Assembly (NCBI RefSeq): GCF_035953295.1
Contig: NZ_CP108370.1
Coordinates: 2,294,001 to 2,358,000, forward strand
Source of the DNA: Streptomyces sp. NBC_01335
Lineage (GTDB): Bacteria > Actinomycetota > Actinomycetes > Streptomycetales > Streptomycetaceae
Direction of reading: 5' to 3'
DNA length: 64,000 nucleotides
Each line of letters begins with the position of its first letter. Position 1 is the first letter of the stretch. The translations under genes were made by a program, and so were the position numbers. Shown here piece after piece: positions 25,648 to 34,488 of this stretch. The notes below the pieces were generated by a model. That model was not told where the DNA came from, searched no databases, and saw nothing but the letters and a program-made list of their open reading frames with translations.

Positions 25648-25908
25648 ATGGCAGACCCGCTCCAGCCCGGCGCGGTCGGGGCACCGCACCAGGAGCACCA
25701 GGAGCACCGAGCGCACCGGGCGGCAAGGACCCTCGGCGGCCGGCAGCTCGCCGCCCTGTTGCCCGACCCGGCGGACGGCACGCACCTCCGCATCCCGTAC
25801 ACCCTGGAGCCCGGCACGCTGCGCGAGGCCGTGCATCGGATGGCCGCCGCGCTCGCCGACGGACTCCCGGCCGGACCCGCCGGACGACGGGCACGCTGGA
25901 TCGTCTGA
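25648..25908 (+). pseudogene. Remnant of a MocR/YczR-type regulator C-terminus
   Basis: An 86-codon frame whose second half (GTHLRIPYTLEPGTLREAVHRMAAAL) resembles the end of the aminotransferase-like domain of MocR regulators. No GntR domain, PLP lysine or other part remains. YczR genes normally stand divergent to yczE, as here, and both have lost the halves facing each other. It could be read as a small hypothetical gene from ATG 25648. Confidence 0.4.
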
Positions 25909-26038
25909 CCACCGCGGGAACAGCCCCCCGGAGCGGTCGTGTTCGGCCGGGGCCGGGCGACGGCCTCGGTCACCTGCCCGTGCCCGACGGGGCACCGCCG
26001 GTGGCCGCCCGGGCAGCGAAACAGCCTGTGAATTCCGC

Positions 26039-26059
26039 CTTGACCGGCGTCCGGTCAGG
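26039..26059. terminator. Short hairpin in the gap before the TetR gene
   Basis: TGACCGG-CGT-CCGGTCA, 7 bp perfect and extendable to 9 with one G-U pair, lies between the plus-strand remnant and the convergent TetR gene. The rest of 25909-26212 holds only short GC repeats (CCGGGCACCGTCCGGTCC twice). Confidence 0.45.
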
Positions 26060-26212
26060 TGAGCCGTTGGCGGGCCTACGGCGGATCGAGGGCGCGAAGC
26101 CCCTCGGACGGTGCCCGGCGGATCATGGCCGGGCACCGTCCGGTCCGCCGGGCACCGTCCGGTCCTCCCCGGATGCGCCGGGGGTGGACGGAGTCGGCGG
26201 GGGAATCGCCGA

Positions 26213-26785
26213 TCACTCCCCCGCCGCCACCGCCTTGAGCTCGCCCAGCGACTCCCGCAGGAAGTGCAGCAGGGGGCGCTCCTCGTCCTCGGCGCCGCCG
26301 ACCCAGCGTTCGAAGCCGACCTTGAAGACGGCGATGCCCGCCTCGGCGGTGAGGCTGGCGGCGGGTTCCGGGACGCCGCGTTCGCGGAGCGTCCCGGTCA
26401 GCGCGGCGGCCAGCGCGGCGAGCTTGACGAGTTCGCGTTCGTGGAGGTCGTTGCTGGCCATGATGACGGCCTGGCGCTGCCGGGCGAACGGGCGGCGGTC
26501 CTCGAAGTAGGCGGCAGCGGCCTCCAGCGCGGAGGCCATCGCGTCGATCGGTGCGGCCGTCCTCGGAGTTGCGGCGAGCGCCTCCACGAAGGCCTGCTCC
26601 AGCAGGTGCGCGCCACCGAAGAGCACCTCGCGCTTGTCCGCGTAATGGCGGAAAAAGGTCCGCTCGGTGAGCCCGGCGCGGGCGGCGATCTGCGCGGCGG
26701 TGGTCTGCTCGAAGCCGCGCTCGCCGTACAGCTCCAGCGCCGCCTGTCCCAGACGTTCGCGCGCGTTCGGTTGCCATCGGCCCAT
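26213..26785 (-). CDS. TetR-family regulator
   Basis: 190 residues. The helix-turn-helix at 8-55 reads RERLGQAALELYGERGFEQT and ends in LTERTFFRHYADKREVLF. The C-terminal domain has the AAAYFEDRRPFARQRQAVI pattern of actinobacterial TetR proteins. TAGGAT lies 6 nt before ATG 26785: leaderless. It is divergent from an NAD(P)-binding oxidoreductase gene and very likely represses it and itself via the two sites at 26801-26857. Confidence 0.9.
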   Translation of the reverse strand: MGRWQPNARERLGQAALELYGERGFEQTTAAQIAARAGLTERTFFRHYADKREVLFGGAHLLEQAFVEALAATPRTAAPIDAMASALEAAAAYFEDRRPFARQRQAVIMASNDLHERELVKLAALAAALTGTLRERGVPEPAASLTAEAGIAVFKVGFERWVGGAEDEERPLLHFLRESLGELKAVAAGE

Positions 26786-26800
26786 GGCCCGATCCTACGT

Positions 26801-26857
26801 GATGACAGTGCCTGACATCAGGTGTACGTTGGAGACGCTACGACAGTCACTGACATC
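26801..26857. promoter_or_regulatory. Two TetR operator-like sites
   Basis: Site 1, 26801-26819: GATGACAG-TGC-CTGACATC, arms of 8 bp with one mismatch. Site 2, 26839-26857: TACGACAGTCACTGACATC, which matches site 1 at 15 of 19 positions. Centres are 38 bp apart, between the TetR and oxidoreductase genes. Confidence 0.65.
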
Positions 26858-26960
26858 AACTGGTCGGCCGTTGCGTTTCCGTGTCCGGGGCTCCCCGCAC
26901 CAGCGGGGCCCACGACGGTGTCCGCGACCCGGGCGGCCGACCCTCTCTGGAGGTTCTCCC

Positions 26961-27911
26961 ATGCGTGTATTCGTCACCGGCGCGTCCGGCTGGATCGGCT
27001 CGGCGGTCGTTCCGGAACTCATCGCCGCAGGTCATCAGGTGGTTGGGCTCGCCCGCTCGGACGCCTCCGCCGCCGCGCTCACCAAGGCGGGCGCCGAGGT
27101 GCGGCACGGCTCGCTCGACGACCTGGAGGTGCTGCGCGAGGCGGCGGCCGAGTCGGACGGCGTGATCCACCTCGCCTTCCGGCACGACCTCGCGTTCAGC
27201 GGCAGCTTCGACGCGGCCACCGAGGCGGACCGCCGTGCCATCGACACCCTCGGTGAGGCACTCGCCGGTTCGGGCCGCCCGCTGGTGATCGCCTCCGGGA
27301 TTCTCGGCCTCGCCCCGGGACGGGTCGCCACCGAGGAGGACGGGCAGCCCTCCGGCCGGGAAGGCGGCGCGGGTGCGGAAGCCCCGGCAAGCGGTCCGGC
27401 CGGCCGGCTGGCCAACGCCCACGCGACGCTCGCTCTGGCGGACCGGAACGTCCGCCCCTCGGTCGTACGCCTGCCCCCGACGGTGCACGGGGACGGGGAC
27501 CACGGCTTCCTCGCCACGGTGGTCGCCACCGCCCGCGCCAAGGACGTCTCCGGCTACATCGGCGACGGCGCCAACCGCTGGCCCGCCGTCCACCGGGACG
27601 ACGCCGCGCGCCTCTTCCGCCTCGCGCTGGAGAACGCCCCGGCCGGTGCGACCCTGCACGCCATCGGCGACGAGGGTGTGCCGATCCGGACGGTCGCCGA
27701 AGTGATCGGGAAGCACCTCGGAGTGCCGGTGGCCTCCGTCGCCCCGGCCGACGCAGCCGCTCACTTCACCTGGCTCGCCGACCTCCTCGCCCTTGACAGC
27801 CCCGCCTCCGCCGACCGCACCCGCGCCCTGCTGGACTGGCGGCCGACCGGGCCGGGCCTCCTCGACGACCTCGCCGAGGGGCACTACTTCAAGAAGAGCC
27901 CGGCCGCCTGA
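26961..27911 (+). CDS. NAD(P)-dependent epimerase/dehydratase-like oxidoreductase
   Basis: 316-residue extended SDR protein. The Rossmann motif is VTGASGWIGSAVVPEL at residues 5-20, followed by GLARSD and the second-strand pattern HGSLDD. The usual YxxxK is not obvious; the SGILGL region and SGPAGRLANAHATLAL take its place, so catalysis may differ. The start is ATG 26961 with GGAGG 7 nt upstream. It is controlled by the divergent TetR. A 20-bp duplication spans its stop. Confidence 0.88.
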   Translation: MRVFVTGASGWIGSAVVPELIAAGHQVVGLARSDASAAALTKAGAEVRHGSLDDLEVLREAAAESDGVIHLAFRHDLAFSGSFDAATEADRRAIDTLGEALAGSGRPLVIASGILGLAPGRVATEEDGQPSGREGGAGAEAPASGPAGRLANAHATLALADRNVRPSVVRLPPTVHGDGDHGFLATVVATARAKDVSGYIGDGANRWPAVHRDDAARLFRLALENAPAGATLHAIGDEGVPIRTVAEVIGKHLGVPVASVAPADAAAHFTWLADLLALDSPASADRTRALLDWRPTGPGLLDDLAEGHYFKKSPAA

Positions 27912-27933
27912 GCAAGAGCCCGGTCGCCTGAGC
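27894..27933 (+). repeat. 20-bp tandem duplication spanning a stop codon
   Basis: AAGAGCCCGGCCGCCTGAGC (27894-27913) is followed directly by AAGAGCCCGGTCGCCTGAGC (27914-27933), one change apart. The first includes the TGA of the oxidoreductase gene. Confidence 0.9.
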
Positions 27934-27990
27934 GGGCCCCTTCCACCCGCCTTCGAGCCACCGGAGGCGGGCGGGCCGGCCCTCATCCCC

Positions 27991-28650
27991 TCAGCCCGCC
28001 AGCTCCCACACCAGCACCTGCGCCCCCGCGCCCGCCGCCCGCAGCTCCAGCCCCTCGGCGTCCGTGATCCGGGCCGAGTCGCCCGGCCCGAGGTGGTCGC
28101 CGCCGAGGGCCACCTCGCCGGTCACCACGTGGACGTACGCCCGCGCCGCGTCCGGGACCGCCGCGCGCTCGCCCGCCGCGAGCCGGCGGACGTGCAGCAT
28201 CGCCCCGGCGGCGGGCAGGGCGTACGGGGTGGAGTCGGCGATGCCGGGGACGACGGTGTACGCGGGCTCACCGCCGGCCTCCAGCGGGGCCAGCCACACC
28301 TGGAGGAAGGTCAGGGGGGTGTCGCCGTCGTTGCGTTCGACGTGCCGGACCCCGGCCGCCGCACTGAGGTGCTGTACGTCACCGGCGCGCACCACCCGGG
28401 TGTGACCGGCCGAATCGCGGTGGGTGAGCTCGCCCTCCACCACCCACGTGACGATCTCGGTATGGCTGTGCGGATGCTCGTCGAACCCCGCACCGGGGGC
28501 GAGCCGCTCCTCGTTGCAGGCGAGGACCGCGCCGAAGCGGAGATTGTCGGGGTCGTAGAAGGAACCGAAGGAGAAGGCGTGCCGGGACTCGATCCCCGCC
28601 GCCCGGTCCCCGCCCTCGTACCGGCTCTGCGCACGGTGTACGGACATCAC
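27991..28650 (-). CDS. Pirin-family protein
   Basis: 219-residue bicupin of the YhhW type. The metal ligands are visible in DEHPHSHTEIVTWVVEGELTHRDS. The N-terminus has SRHAFSFGSFYDPDN; the second cupin follows LHVRRLAAGERA. Bacterial pirins are Fe-binding and some are quercetin dioxygenases; the role here is open. Start: GTG 28650, with TACGGT 6 nt upstream (leaderless), or ATG 28647. Confidence 0.9.
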   Translation of the reverse strand: MMSVHRAQSRYEGGDRAAGIESRHAFSFGSFYDPDNLRFGAVLACNEERLAPGAGFDEHPHSHTEIVTWVVEGELTHRDSAGHTRVVRAGDVQHLSAAAGVRHVERNDGDTPLTFLQVWLAPLEAGGEPAYTVVPGIADSTPYALPAAGAMLHVRRLAAGERAAVPDAARAYVHVVTGEVALGGDHLGPGDSARITDAEGLELRAAGAGAQVLVWELAG

Positions 28651-28842
28651 GCCCCCACCGTAGCCCCGCCCACCGTGCGGCCTGGCCGCCCCGGAACGGC
28701 CGGGGCCCACCCCCACGGCCACGACCGCCCTCCCGCACCGGGCGCCCGCCCTCCTCCCACAACGGCCGGAACCCGCCCCCGTACACCTGACCGCCCGCCC
28801 CTCCCCTCCGCCCCTCTGCCCGGATAAGGCAGTCTTGTCTCC

Positions 28843-30042
28843 GTGCCCCGACCCGATCCCGCGCAGCGCGCCGCCAAAGACGCCCATCTCCATGCCGCGA
28901 CCCTGAAACGGCTGGAGCAGTCCTCCGGCCGGCTGTCGGCGAACGCCATCGCCCGCATGGACGAGACGCTGCCCTGGTACCGGGCCATGCCCCCGGAGAA
29001 CCGGTCGTGGATCGGCCTGGTCGCGCAGGCGGGCATCGCCGCGTTCACCGAGTGGTTCCGGCATCCGGAGACCCCGCAGGCGATCTCCACCGACGTGTTC
29101 GGCACCGCCCCGCGCGAGCTGACCCGGGCGATCACGCTGCGACAGACCGTCGAGATGGTCCGTACGACGATCGAGGTCATGGAGGCGGCGATCGAGGAGG
29201 TCGCCGCTCCGGGCGACGAGTCCGTACTGCGCGAGGCCCTGCTCGTCTACGCCCGGGAGATCGCCTTCGCGACCGCCCAGGTCTACGCGCAGGCCGCCGA
29301 GGCGCGGGGCGCGTGGGACGCCCGGCTGGAATCGCTCGTGGTCAACGCGGTGCTGTCCGGCGAGGCGGACGAGGGGGCGGTCTCCCGGGCCGCCGCGCTC
29401 GGCTGGAACTCCCCCGAGCACGTCTGTGTGATCCTCGGCACCGCCCCGGACGGGGACAGCGAGCTGACGGTCGAGGCGATCCGGCGGGCCGCGCGCGGCT
29501 CCAAGGTGCAGGTGCTGACCGGTGTGCTGGGCCACCGCCTCGTGGTCATCGCGGGCGGCAGCGACAACCCGCTCCAGGTCGCGCGGGGTCTGATCGGCCC
29601 GTACGCGGCCGGGCCGGTCGTCGCCGGGCCGGTGGTCCCGGACCTGCTGGCGGCGACCCGGTCCGCGCAGGCTGCGGCCGCCGGACTCAAGGCGTGCATC
29701 GCGTGGCAGGACGCGCCCCGCCCGGTGCTGGCCGACGATCTCCTGCCGGAGCGCGCGATGGCCGGAGACCCTGCCGCGCGGGACCAGCTGGTGGAGGAGA
29801 TCTACAGCCCTCTGGAGGAAGCCGGGTCCGCGCTCCTGGAAACGCTGAGTGTCTACCTGGAGCAGGCGAGCAGTCTGGAGGGCGCCGCCCGGATGCTGTT
29901 CGTGCACCCCAACACCGTGCGCTACCGGCTACGACGTGTGACGGACGTCACCGGCTGGTCGCCGTCCGATGTGCGCTCCGCCTTCACGCTCCGGATCGCG
30001 CTGATCCTGGGGCGCTTGGCCGCCAGAGATGGCCAGTCCTAG
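28843..30042 (+). CDS. fasR: Fatty acid biosynthesis transcriptional activator FasR
   Basis: 399-residue PucR-type regulator with GTG start. The C-terminal helix-turn-helix is SSLEGAARMLFVHPNTVRYRLRRV (about 350-373), and the long N-terminal part is the sensor and dimer region. Its place directly before fabD-fabH-acpP-fabF matches S. coelicolor FasR, the activator of that operon that responds to lipid state. No clear ribosome site is seen; GTG 28843 fits the family N-terminus. It ends 89 nt before fabD. Confidence 0.9.
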   Translation: MPRPDPAQRAAKDAHLHAATLKRLEQSSGRLSANAIARMDETLPWYRAMPPENRSWIGLVAQAGIAAFTEWFRHPETPQAISTDVFGTAPRELTRAITLRQTVEMVRTTIEVMEAAIEEVAAPGDESVLREALLVYAREIAFATAQVYAQAAEARGAWDARLESLVVNAVLSGEADEGAVSRAAALGWNSPEHVCVILGTAPDGDSELTVEAIRRAARGSKVQVLTGVLGHRLVVIAGGSDNPLQVARGLIGPYAAGPVVAGPVVPDLLAATRSAQAAAAGLKACIAWQDAPRPVLADDLLPERAMAGDPAARDQLVEEIYSPLEEAGSALLETLSVYLEQASSLEGAARMLFVHPNTVRYRLRRVTDVTGWSPSDVRSAFTLRIALILGRLAARDGQS

Positions 30043-30131
30043 ACTTTTGTCGGACTTCAACAATTCCCCTGACGGTTCTTCGTCCCTGTCCCCACGGGCG
30101 TACGGGACCGTCCGCAAGAGAGAGTGTGAGG
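30043..30131 (+). promoter_or_regulatory. fab operon promoter region
   Basis: The 89-nt gap between fasR and fabD begins AT-rich. It contains the dyad TTGT-N9-ACAA (30047-30063), a candidate FasR contact, and ends with GAGAGAG before the fabD start. Assignment to FasR rests on its known activation of this promoter in S. coelicolor. Confidence 0.4.
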
Positions 30132-31046
30132 GTGCTCGTACTCGTCGCTCCCGGCCAAGGCGCTCAGACGCCCGGCTTCCTGACTCCCTGGCTCGATCTG
30201 CCCGGTGCAACCGACCGCATCGCGGCCTGGTCCGACGCCATCGGGCTCGACCTTGCCCACTACGGCACGAAGGCCGACGCCGACGAAATCCGTGACACGG
30301 CGGTGGCGCAGCCCCTGCTGGTGGCCGCGGGTCTCCTCTCCGCGTCCGCGCTGAACGCCTCGCCCGCCGTCGTGGCCGGGCACAGCGTCGGCGAGATCAC
30401 CGCCGCCGCCTTCGCCGGTGTGCTCGGCGACGAGGCCGCGCTGCGCCTGGTCCGTACCCGCGGGCTCGCGATGGCCGAGGCCGCCGCGGTCACCGAGACC
30501 GGCATGGCCGCGCTGCTCGGCGGCGACCCGGAGGTCACCGTCCCGTTCCTGGAGAGCCTCGGGCTGACCCCGGCCAACGTGAACGGTGGCGGCCAGATCG
30601 TCGCCGCCGGTACGGCCGCGCAGATCGCCGAGCTGGCCGAGAACAAGCCGGAGGGCGTGCGCCGTGTGGTGCCGCTCAAGGTCGCCGGGGCGTTCCACAC
30701 GCACCACATGGCTCCGGCCGTGGAGCGGCTGCGCGAAGCGGCCCAGGGCCTGGAGGTCGCGGACCCCACCGTGACGTACGTGTCGAACAAGGACGGCAAG
30801 GCCGTCGCCACCGGTGCCGAGATCGTCGAGCGCCTGGTCGGGCAGGTCGCGAACCCGGTCCGCTGGGACCTGTGCATGGAGACGTTCCAGGAGCTCGGTG
30901 TGACCGCGCTCATCGAGGTGTGCCCCGGCGGCACCCTCACGGGGCTCGCCAAGCGGGCGTTGCCCGGCGTGCAGACCCTCGCGCTCAAGACCCCCGACGA
31001 CCTCGACGCGGCCCGCGCGCTCATCTCCGAGCACGCGTCCGCCTAA
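30132..31046 (+). CDS. fabD: Malonyl-CoA:ACP acyltransferase
   Basis: 304 residues. It transfers malonyl from CoA to AcpP to start fatty acid elongation. The nucleophile is GHSVGE (Ser85). GQGAQTPGF lies near the N-terminus, the catalytic His in GAFHTHHMAPA, and QGAQ plus the later Arg bind malonate. I chose GTG 30132, which gives the family N-terminus VLVLVAPGQ with GAGAGAG about 8 nt before; GTG 30126 is possible. It is the first gene of the type II FAS operon and may also load polyketide ACPs. Confidence 0.95.
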   Translation: MLVLVAPGQGAQTPGFLTPWLDLPGATDRIAAWSDAIGLDLAHYGTKADADEIRDTAVAQPLLVAAGLLSASALNASPAVVAGHSVGEITAAAFAGVLGDEAALRLVRTRGLAMAEAAAVTETGMAALLGGDPEVTVPFLESLGLTPANVNGGGQIVAAGTAAQIAELAENKPEGVRRVVPLKVAGAFHTHHMAPAVERLREAAQGLEVADPTVTYVSNKDGKAVATGAEIVERLVGQVANPVRWDLCMETFQELGVTALIEVCPGGTLTGLAKRALPGVQTLALKTPDDLDAARALISEHASA

Positions 31047-31057
31047 GGAGCACGAGC

Positions 31058-32059
31058 ATGTCGAAGATCAAGCCCAGCCAGGGCGCCCCGTACGCGCGCA
31101 TCATGGGGGTCGGCGGCTACCGCCCGACCCGTGTGGTGCCGAACGAGGTGATCCTCGAAACGATCGACTCGTCCGACGAGTGGATCCGCTCCCGCTCCGG
31201 CATCGCCACCCGGCACTGGGCCTCCGACGAGGAGACGGTGTCCGCGATGTCCGTGGAGGCCGCCGGAAAGGCCATCGCCGACGCGGGGATCACCCCGGAG
31301 CAGATCGGCGGTGTGATCGTCTCCACCGTCTCGCACTTCAAGCAGACCCCGGCCGTCGCCACCGAGATCGCACACAAGATCGGCGCGGGCAAGCCCGCCG
31401 CGTTCGACATCTCGGCCGGCTGCGCGGGCTTCGGTTACGGCCTGACGCTCGCCAAGGGCATGATCGTCGACGGTTCCGCGGAGTACGTCCTCGTCATCGG
31501 CGTGGAGCGGCTCAGCGACCTCACCGACCTGTCGGACCGGGCCACGGCCTTCCTGTTCGGCGACGGTGCGGGCGCGGTGGTCGTCGGCCCGTCGAAGGTA
31601 CCGGCCATGGGCCCGACCGTCTGGGGCTCCGAGGGCGACAAGTCGGACACCATCAAGCAGACCGTGTCGTGGGACCAGTTCCACGCCGAGCGCCCGGAGA
31701 AGTTCCCGGCCATCACGCAGGAGGGTCAGGCGGTCTTCCGCTGGGCCGTCTTCGAGATGGCGAAGGTGGCCCAGCAGGCGCTGGACGCCGCCGGGGTCGC
31801 TCCGGAAGACCTGGACGTCTTCATTCCGCACCAGGCCAACATGCGGATCATCGACTCGATGGTGAAGACCCTCAAACTGCCGGAGAACGTCACCGTCGCC
31901 CGCGACGTGGAGACCACCGGCAACACCTCCGCCGCCTCGATTCCGCTCGCGATGGAGCGGCTCCTGGCGACCGGGCAGGCGAAGAGCGGCGACACCGCGC
32001 TCGTCATCGGCTTCGGGGCGGGTCTCGTCTTCGCCGCGACGGTCGTTACTCTCCCCTAA
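31058..32059 (+). CDS. fabH: Beta-ketoacyl-ACP synthase III
   Basis: 333 residues with AAGGAG 7 nt before ATG. It condenses an acyl-CoA primer with malonyl-ACP, the first step of fatty acid chains; in Streptomyces it prefers branched primers. The triad is Cys122 in SAGCAGFGYG, His in FIPHQANMRI and Asn in ETTGNTSAASIP. It lies 11 nt after fabD. Confidence 0.97.
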   Translation: MSKIKPSQGAPYARIMGVGGYRPTRVVPNEVILETIDSSDEWIRSRSGIATRHWASDEETVSAMSVEAAGKAIADAGITPEQIGGVIVSTVSHFKQTPAVATEIAHKIGAGKPAAFDISAGCAGFGYGLTLAKGMIVDGSAEYVLVIGVERLSDLTDLSDRATAFLFGDGAGAVVVGPSKVPAMGPTVWGSEGDKSDTIKQTVSWDQFHAERPEKFPAITQEGQAVFRWAVFEMAKVAQQALDAAGVAPEDLDVFIPHQANMRIIDSMVKTLKLPENVTVARDVETTGNTSAASIPLAMERLLATGQAKSGDTALVIGFGAGLVFAATVVTLP

Positions 32060-32156
32060 GGCTTTTCGCCCGGTCCGAACGAGAACCTCCAGCTCCATCG
32101 GAGTTCTCGGTCCGGAGTTAAGAACCCCCGTAGACAACCACTGAAGGAGCGCCGAC

Positions 32157-32405
32157 ATGGCCGCCACCCAGGAAGAGATCGTCACCGGTCTCGCCGAGAT
32201 CGTCAACGAGATCGCCGGTATCCCGGTCGAGGACGTCCAGCTGGACAAGTCCTTCACCGACGACCTGGACGTCGACTCGCTGTCCATGGTCGAGGTCGTC
32301 GTCGCCGCCGAAGAGCGCTTCGACGTCAAGATCCCGGACGAGGACGTCAAGAACCTCAAGACGGTCGGCGACGCTGCCGACTACATCCTGAAGAACCAGG
32401 CCTGA
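32157..32405 (+). CDS. acpP: Acyl carrier protein
   Basis: 82-residue acidic four-helix protein carrying growing acyl chains on phosphopantetheine attached to Ser41 in DVDSLSMVE. GAAGGAG precedes ATG. A 97-nt AT-richer spacer separates it from fabH, and 79 nt separate it from fabF; either could hold an extra promoter to raise AcpP level. Confidence 0.97.
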   Translation: MAATQEEIVTGLAEIVNEIAGIPVEDVQLDKSFTDDLDVDSLSMVEVVVAAEERFDVKIPDEDVKNLKTVGDAADYILKNQA

Positions 32406-32484
32406 TCCCAGGCCGGTTCGTGTGTCGCCACCCGGCGGTGGCGCCGCTGATTCACGACCCTCTACACGTGGAGAAGATTTTCCA

Positions 32485-33747
32485 GTGAACTCGACCAATC
32501 GCACCGTGGTCGTCACCGGTATCGGCGCAACCACTCCGCTGGGTGGCGACTCCGCATCGACCTGGGAAGGGTTGATGGCCGGCCGCTCCGGCGTCAAGCC
32601 TCTCGAGGGCGAGCGCTTCGCCGAACTGCCCGTCCGGATCGCCGCGCTGGCCGCGGTGGACCCGGGCGAGGTACTGCCCCGCCCGCTCGCCCGCAAGCTG
32701 GACCGTTCGGCGCAGTTCGCGCTGATCGCGGCCCGCGAGGCGTGGGCGGACGCCGGCTTCACCGGCAAGGCCGGTGAGGACGACAAGATCCAGCCCGAGC
32801 GGCTGGGCACGGTCATCGCCTCCGGTATCGGTGGTGTGATCACGCTGCTCGACCAGTACGACGTGCTGAAGGAGAAGGGCGTACGCCGCGTCTCCCCGCA
32901 CACCGTCCCCATGCTCATGCCGAACGGCCCGTCGGCCAACGTCGGCCTCGAGGTCAACGCCCAGGCCGGTGTCCACACCCCGGTCTCCGCGTGTGCTTCG
33001 GGTGCCGAGGCCATCGGGTACGCCGTCGAGATGATCCGTACCGGCCGTGCCGACGTGGTCGTCGCCGGTGGTACCGAGGCGGCCATCCACCCGCTGCCCA
33101 TCGCGGCCTTCGCCAACATGATGGCGATGTCCAAGAACAACGACGAGCCCCAGAAGGCCTCGCGTCCGTACGACACGGGCCGTGACGGCTTCGTCCTCGG
33201 CGAGGGCGCGGGCGTCGTGATCCTGGAGTCCGCCGAGCACGCCGCCGCGCGCGGCGCCAAGGTCTACTGCGAGGTGCTGGGCCAGGGCCTGTCGGCCGAC
33301 GCCCACCACATCGCGCAGCCCGAGCCGACCGGCCGGGGCATCGCCGCCGCGATGCGCAACCTGCTGGAGAACACGGACCTCAAGCCGTCCGAGGTCGTCC
33401 ACCTCAACGCGCACGCCACGTCCACGCCGCAGGGCGACGTGGCCGAGCTGAAGGCGCTGAGCGCGGTCCTGGGCGATGACCTCGACCACGTCGCGATCTC
33501 CGCGACCAAGTCGATGACGGGTCACCTGCTCGGTGGCGCCGGCGGCATCGAGACCGTGGCCACGGTCCTCGCGCTGCACCACCGGATGGCCCCGCCGACC
33601 ATCAACATCGAGAACCTCGACGACGACGTGACGGCGAACATCGTCCGCGACAAGCCGCAGCCGCTGCCGGAGGGTTCGATCGCCGCGATCAACAACTCCT
33701 TCGGCTTCGGCGGCCACAACGTGGTCCTCGCCTTCCGCAGCGTCTGA
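32485..33747 (+). CDS. fabF: Beta-ketoacyl-ACP synthase II
   Basis: 420 residues from GTG 32485 with GGAGAAG upstream. It elongates acyl-ACP by decarboxylative condensation with malonyl-ACP. The triad is Cys170 in VSACASGAEA, His in NAHATSTPQGD and His in MTGHLLGGAGG; the C-terminus has NNSFGFGGHN. It is the last gene of the operon, followed by a strong hairpin. Confidence 0.97.
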   Translation: MNSTNRTVVVTGIGATTPLGGDSASTWEGLMAGRSGVKPLEGERFAELPVRIAALAAVDPGEVLPRPLARKLDRSAQFALIAAREAWADAGFTGKAGEDDKIQPERLGTVIASGIGGVITLLDQYDVLKEKGVRRVSPHTVPMLMPNGPSANVGLEVNAQAGVHTPVSACASGAEAIGYAVEMIRTGRADVVVAGGTEAAIHPLPIAAFANMMAMSKNNDEPQKASRPYDTGRDGFVLGEGAGVVILESAEHAAARGAKVYCEVLGQGLSADAHHIAQPEPTGRGIAAAMRNLLENTDLKPSEVVHLNAHATSTPQGDVAELKALSAVLGDDLDHVAISATKSMTGHLLGGAGGIETVATVLALHHRMAPPTINIENLDDDVTANIVRDKPQPLPEGSIAAINNSFGFGGHNVVLAFRSV

Positions 33748-33785
33748 TCGTCTCCGCGCGGTCCGTACGGCTCGATTCGTACGGT

Positions 33786-33822
33786 GATGCCCGCCCCCCG
33801 GTTCTCCGGGGCGGCGGGCATC
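33786..33822. terminator. Terminator between fabF and the GNAT gene
   Basis: Outer stem GATGCCCGCC / GGCGGGCATC (10 bp), inner stem CCCCGG / CCGGGG with loop TTCT and one bulged C. It lies between convergent genes. Confidence 0.85.
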
Positions 33823-33837
33823 GGCGTGTCCGGGACC

Positions 33838-34488
33838 TCACACCCGCCCGGGTTCGACGATCGCCTCGCTGCCGATCGGCACGAACCCGGCGGCGAGGAA
33901 GCCGCGCAGGGAGCGGGCGTTGCCGGGGGCGACGGCCGCGAAGACGGGGCTGCCGGGCGGTACGAGGGTGAGGGCGTCCGCCAGCAGGCTCCGGCCGCGC
34001 CCCCGGGCGGACGCCGGAACGGGGGCCTCCGGTGCGTGCAGTTCGATGCTGAGCTCCGGGCGGCCCGCGAGCCCTTCGGCGAGGGTGATCAGGCCGCGCT
34101 CGTCCCCGTACACCGTCACGTTCCGGCGGATTCTCCGGGCGTGCCGTACGCGGGGGTGGTCGTCGTACCCGTCCAGGCGGCCGAGACGGGGCGGGCCGCC
34201 GGTGCCCGGTGCGGTGAGGGTCGCGTCGGTGACGCCGACCGTGCCTCGTGGTCCCGCCAGCAGCCGCAGGAAGTCCGGCGCGAGCGAGGCGCCGAAGCCG
34301 TCCGGCCCGGCGGCCAGGATCTTCGGGGCGGGCAGGGCGGTGGCGACGACCGCGTGGCCGGTGAACGCGACGGAGCACTCCAGCCCGCCCGGTAGCGGCG
34401 GAGTCACGGTCACCTCGCCGTCGACCGGCGGGAAGCGTCCCTCGGCGGCGGCAAGGAAGAGGCCGAGCAGGGGGTGCGGGCCGGTCAT
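33838..34488 (-). CDS. GNAT-like acetyltransferase domain protein
   Basis: 216 residues. The C-terminal half looks like a GNAT fold: RGRGRSLLADALTLVPPGSP (acyl-CoA binding RGRG) and VAPGNARSLRGFLAAGFVPIG. The N-terminal half (EVTVTPPLPGGLECSVAFTGH) is specific to an actinobacterial subgroup. Its ATG overlaps the stop of the upstream hydrolase gene (ATGA), so the two are coupled. The substrate is unknown. Confidence 0.78.
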   Translation of the reverse strand: MTGPHPLLGLFLAAAEGRFPPVDGEVTVTPPLPGGLECSVAFTGHAVVATALPAPKILAAGPDGFGASLAPDFLRLLAGPRGTVGVTDATLTAPGTGGPPRLGRLDGYDDHPRVRHARRIRRNVTVYGDERGLITLAEGLAGRPELSIELHAPEAPVPASARGRGRSLLADALTLVPPGSPVFAAVAPGNARSLRGFLAAGFVPIGSEAIVEPGRV

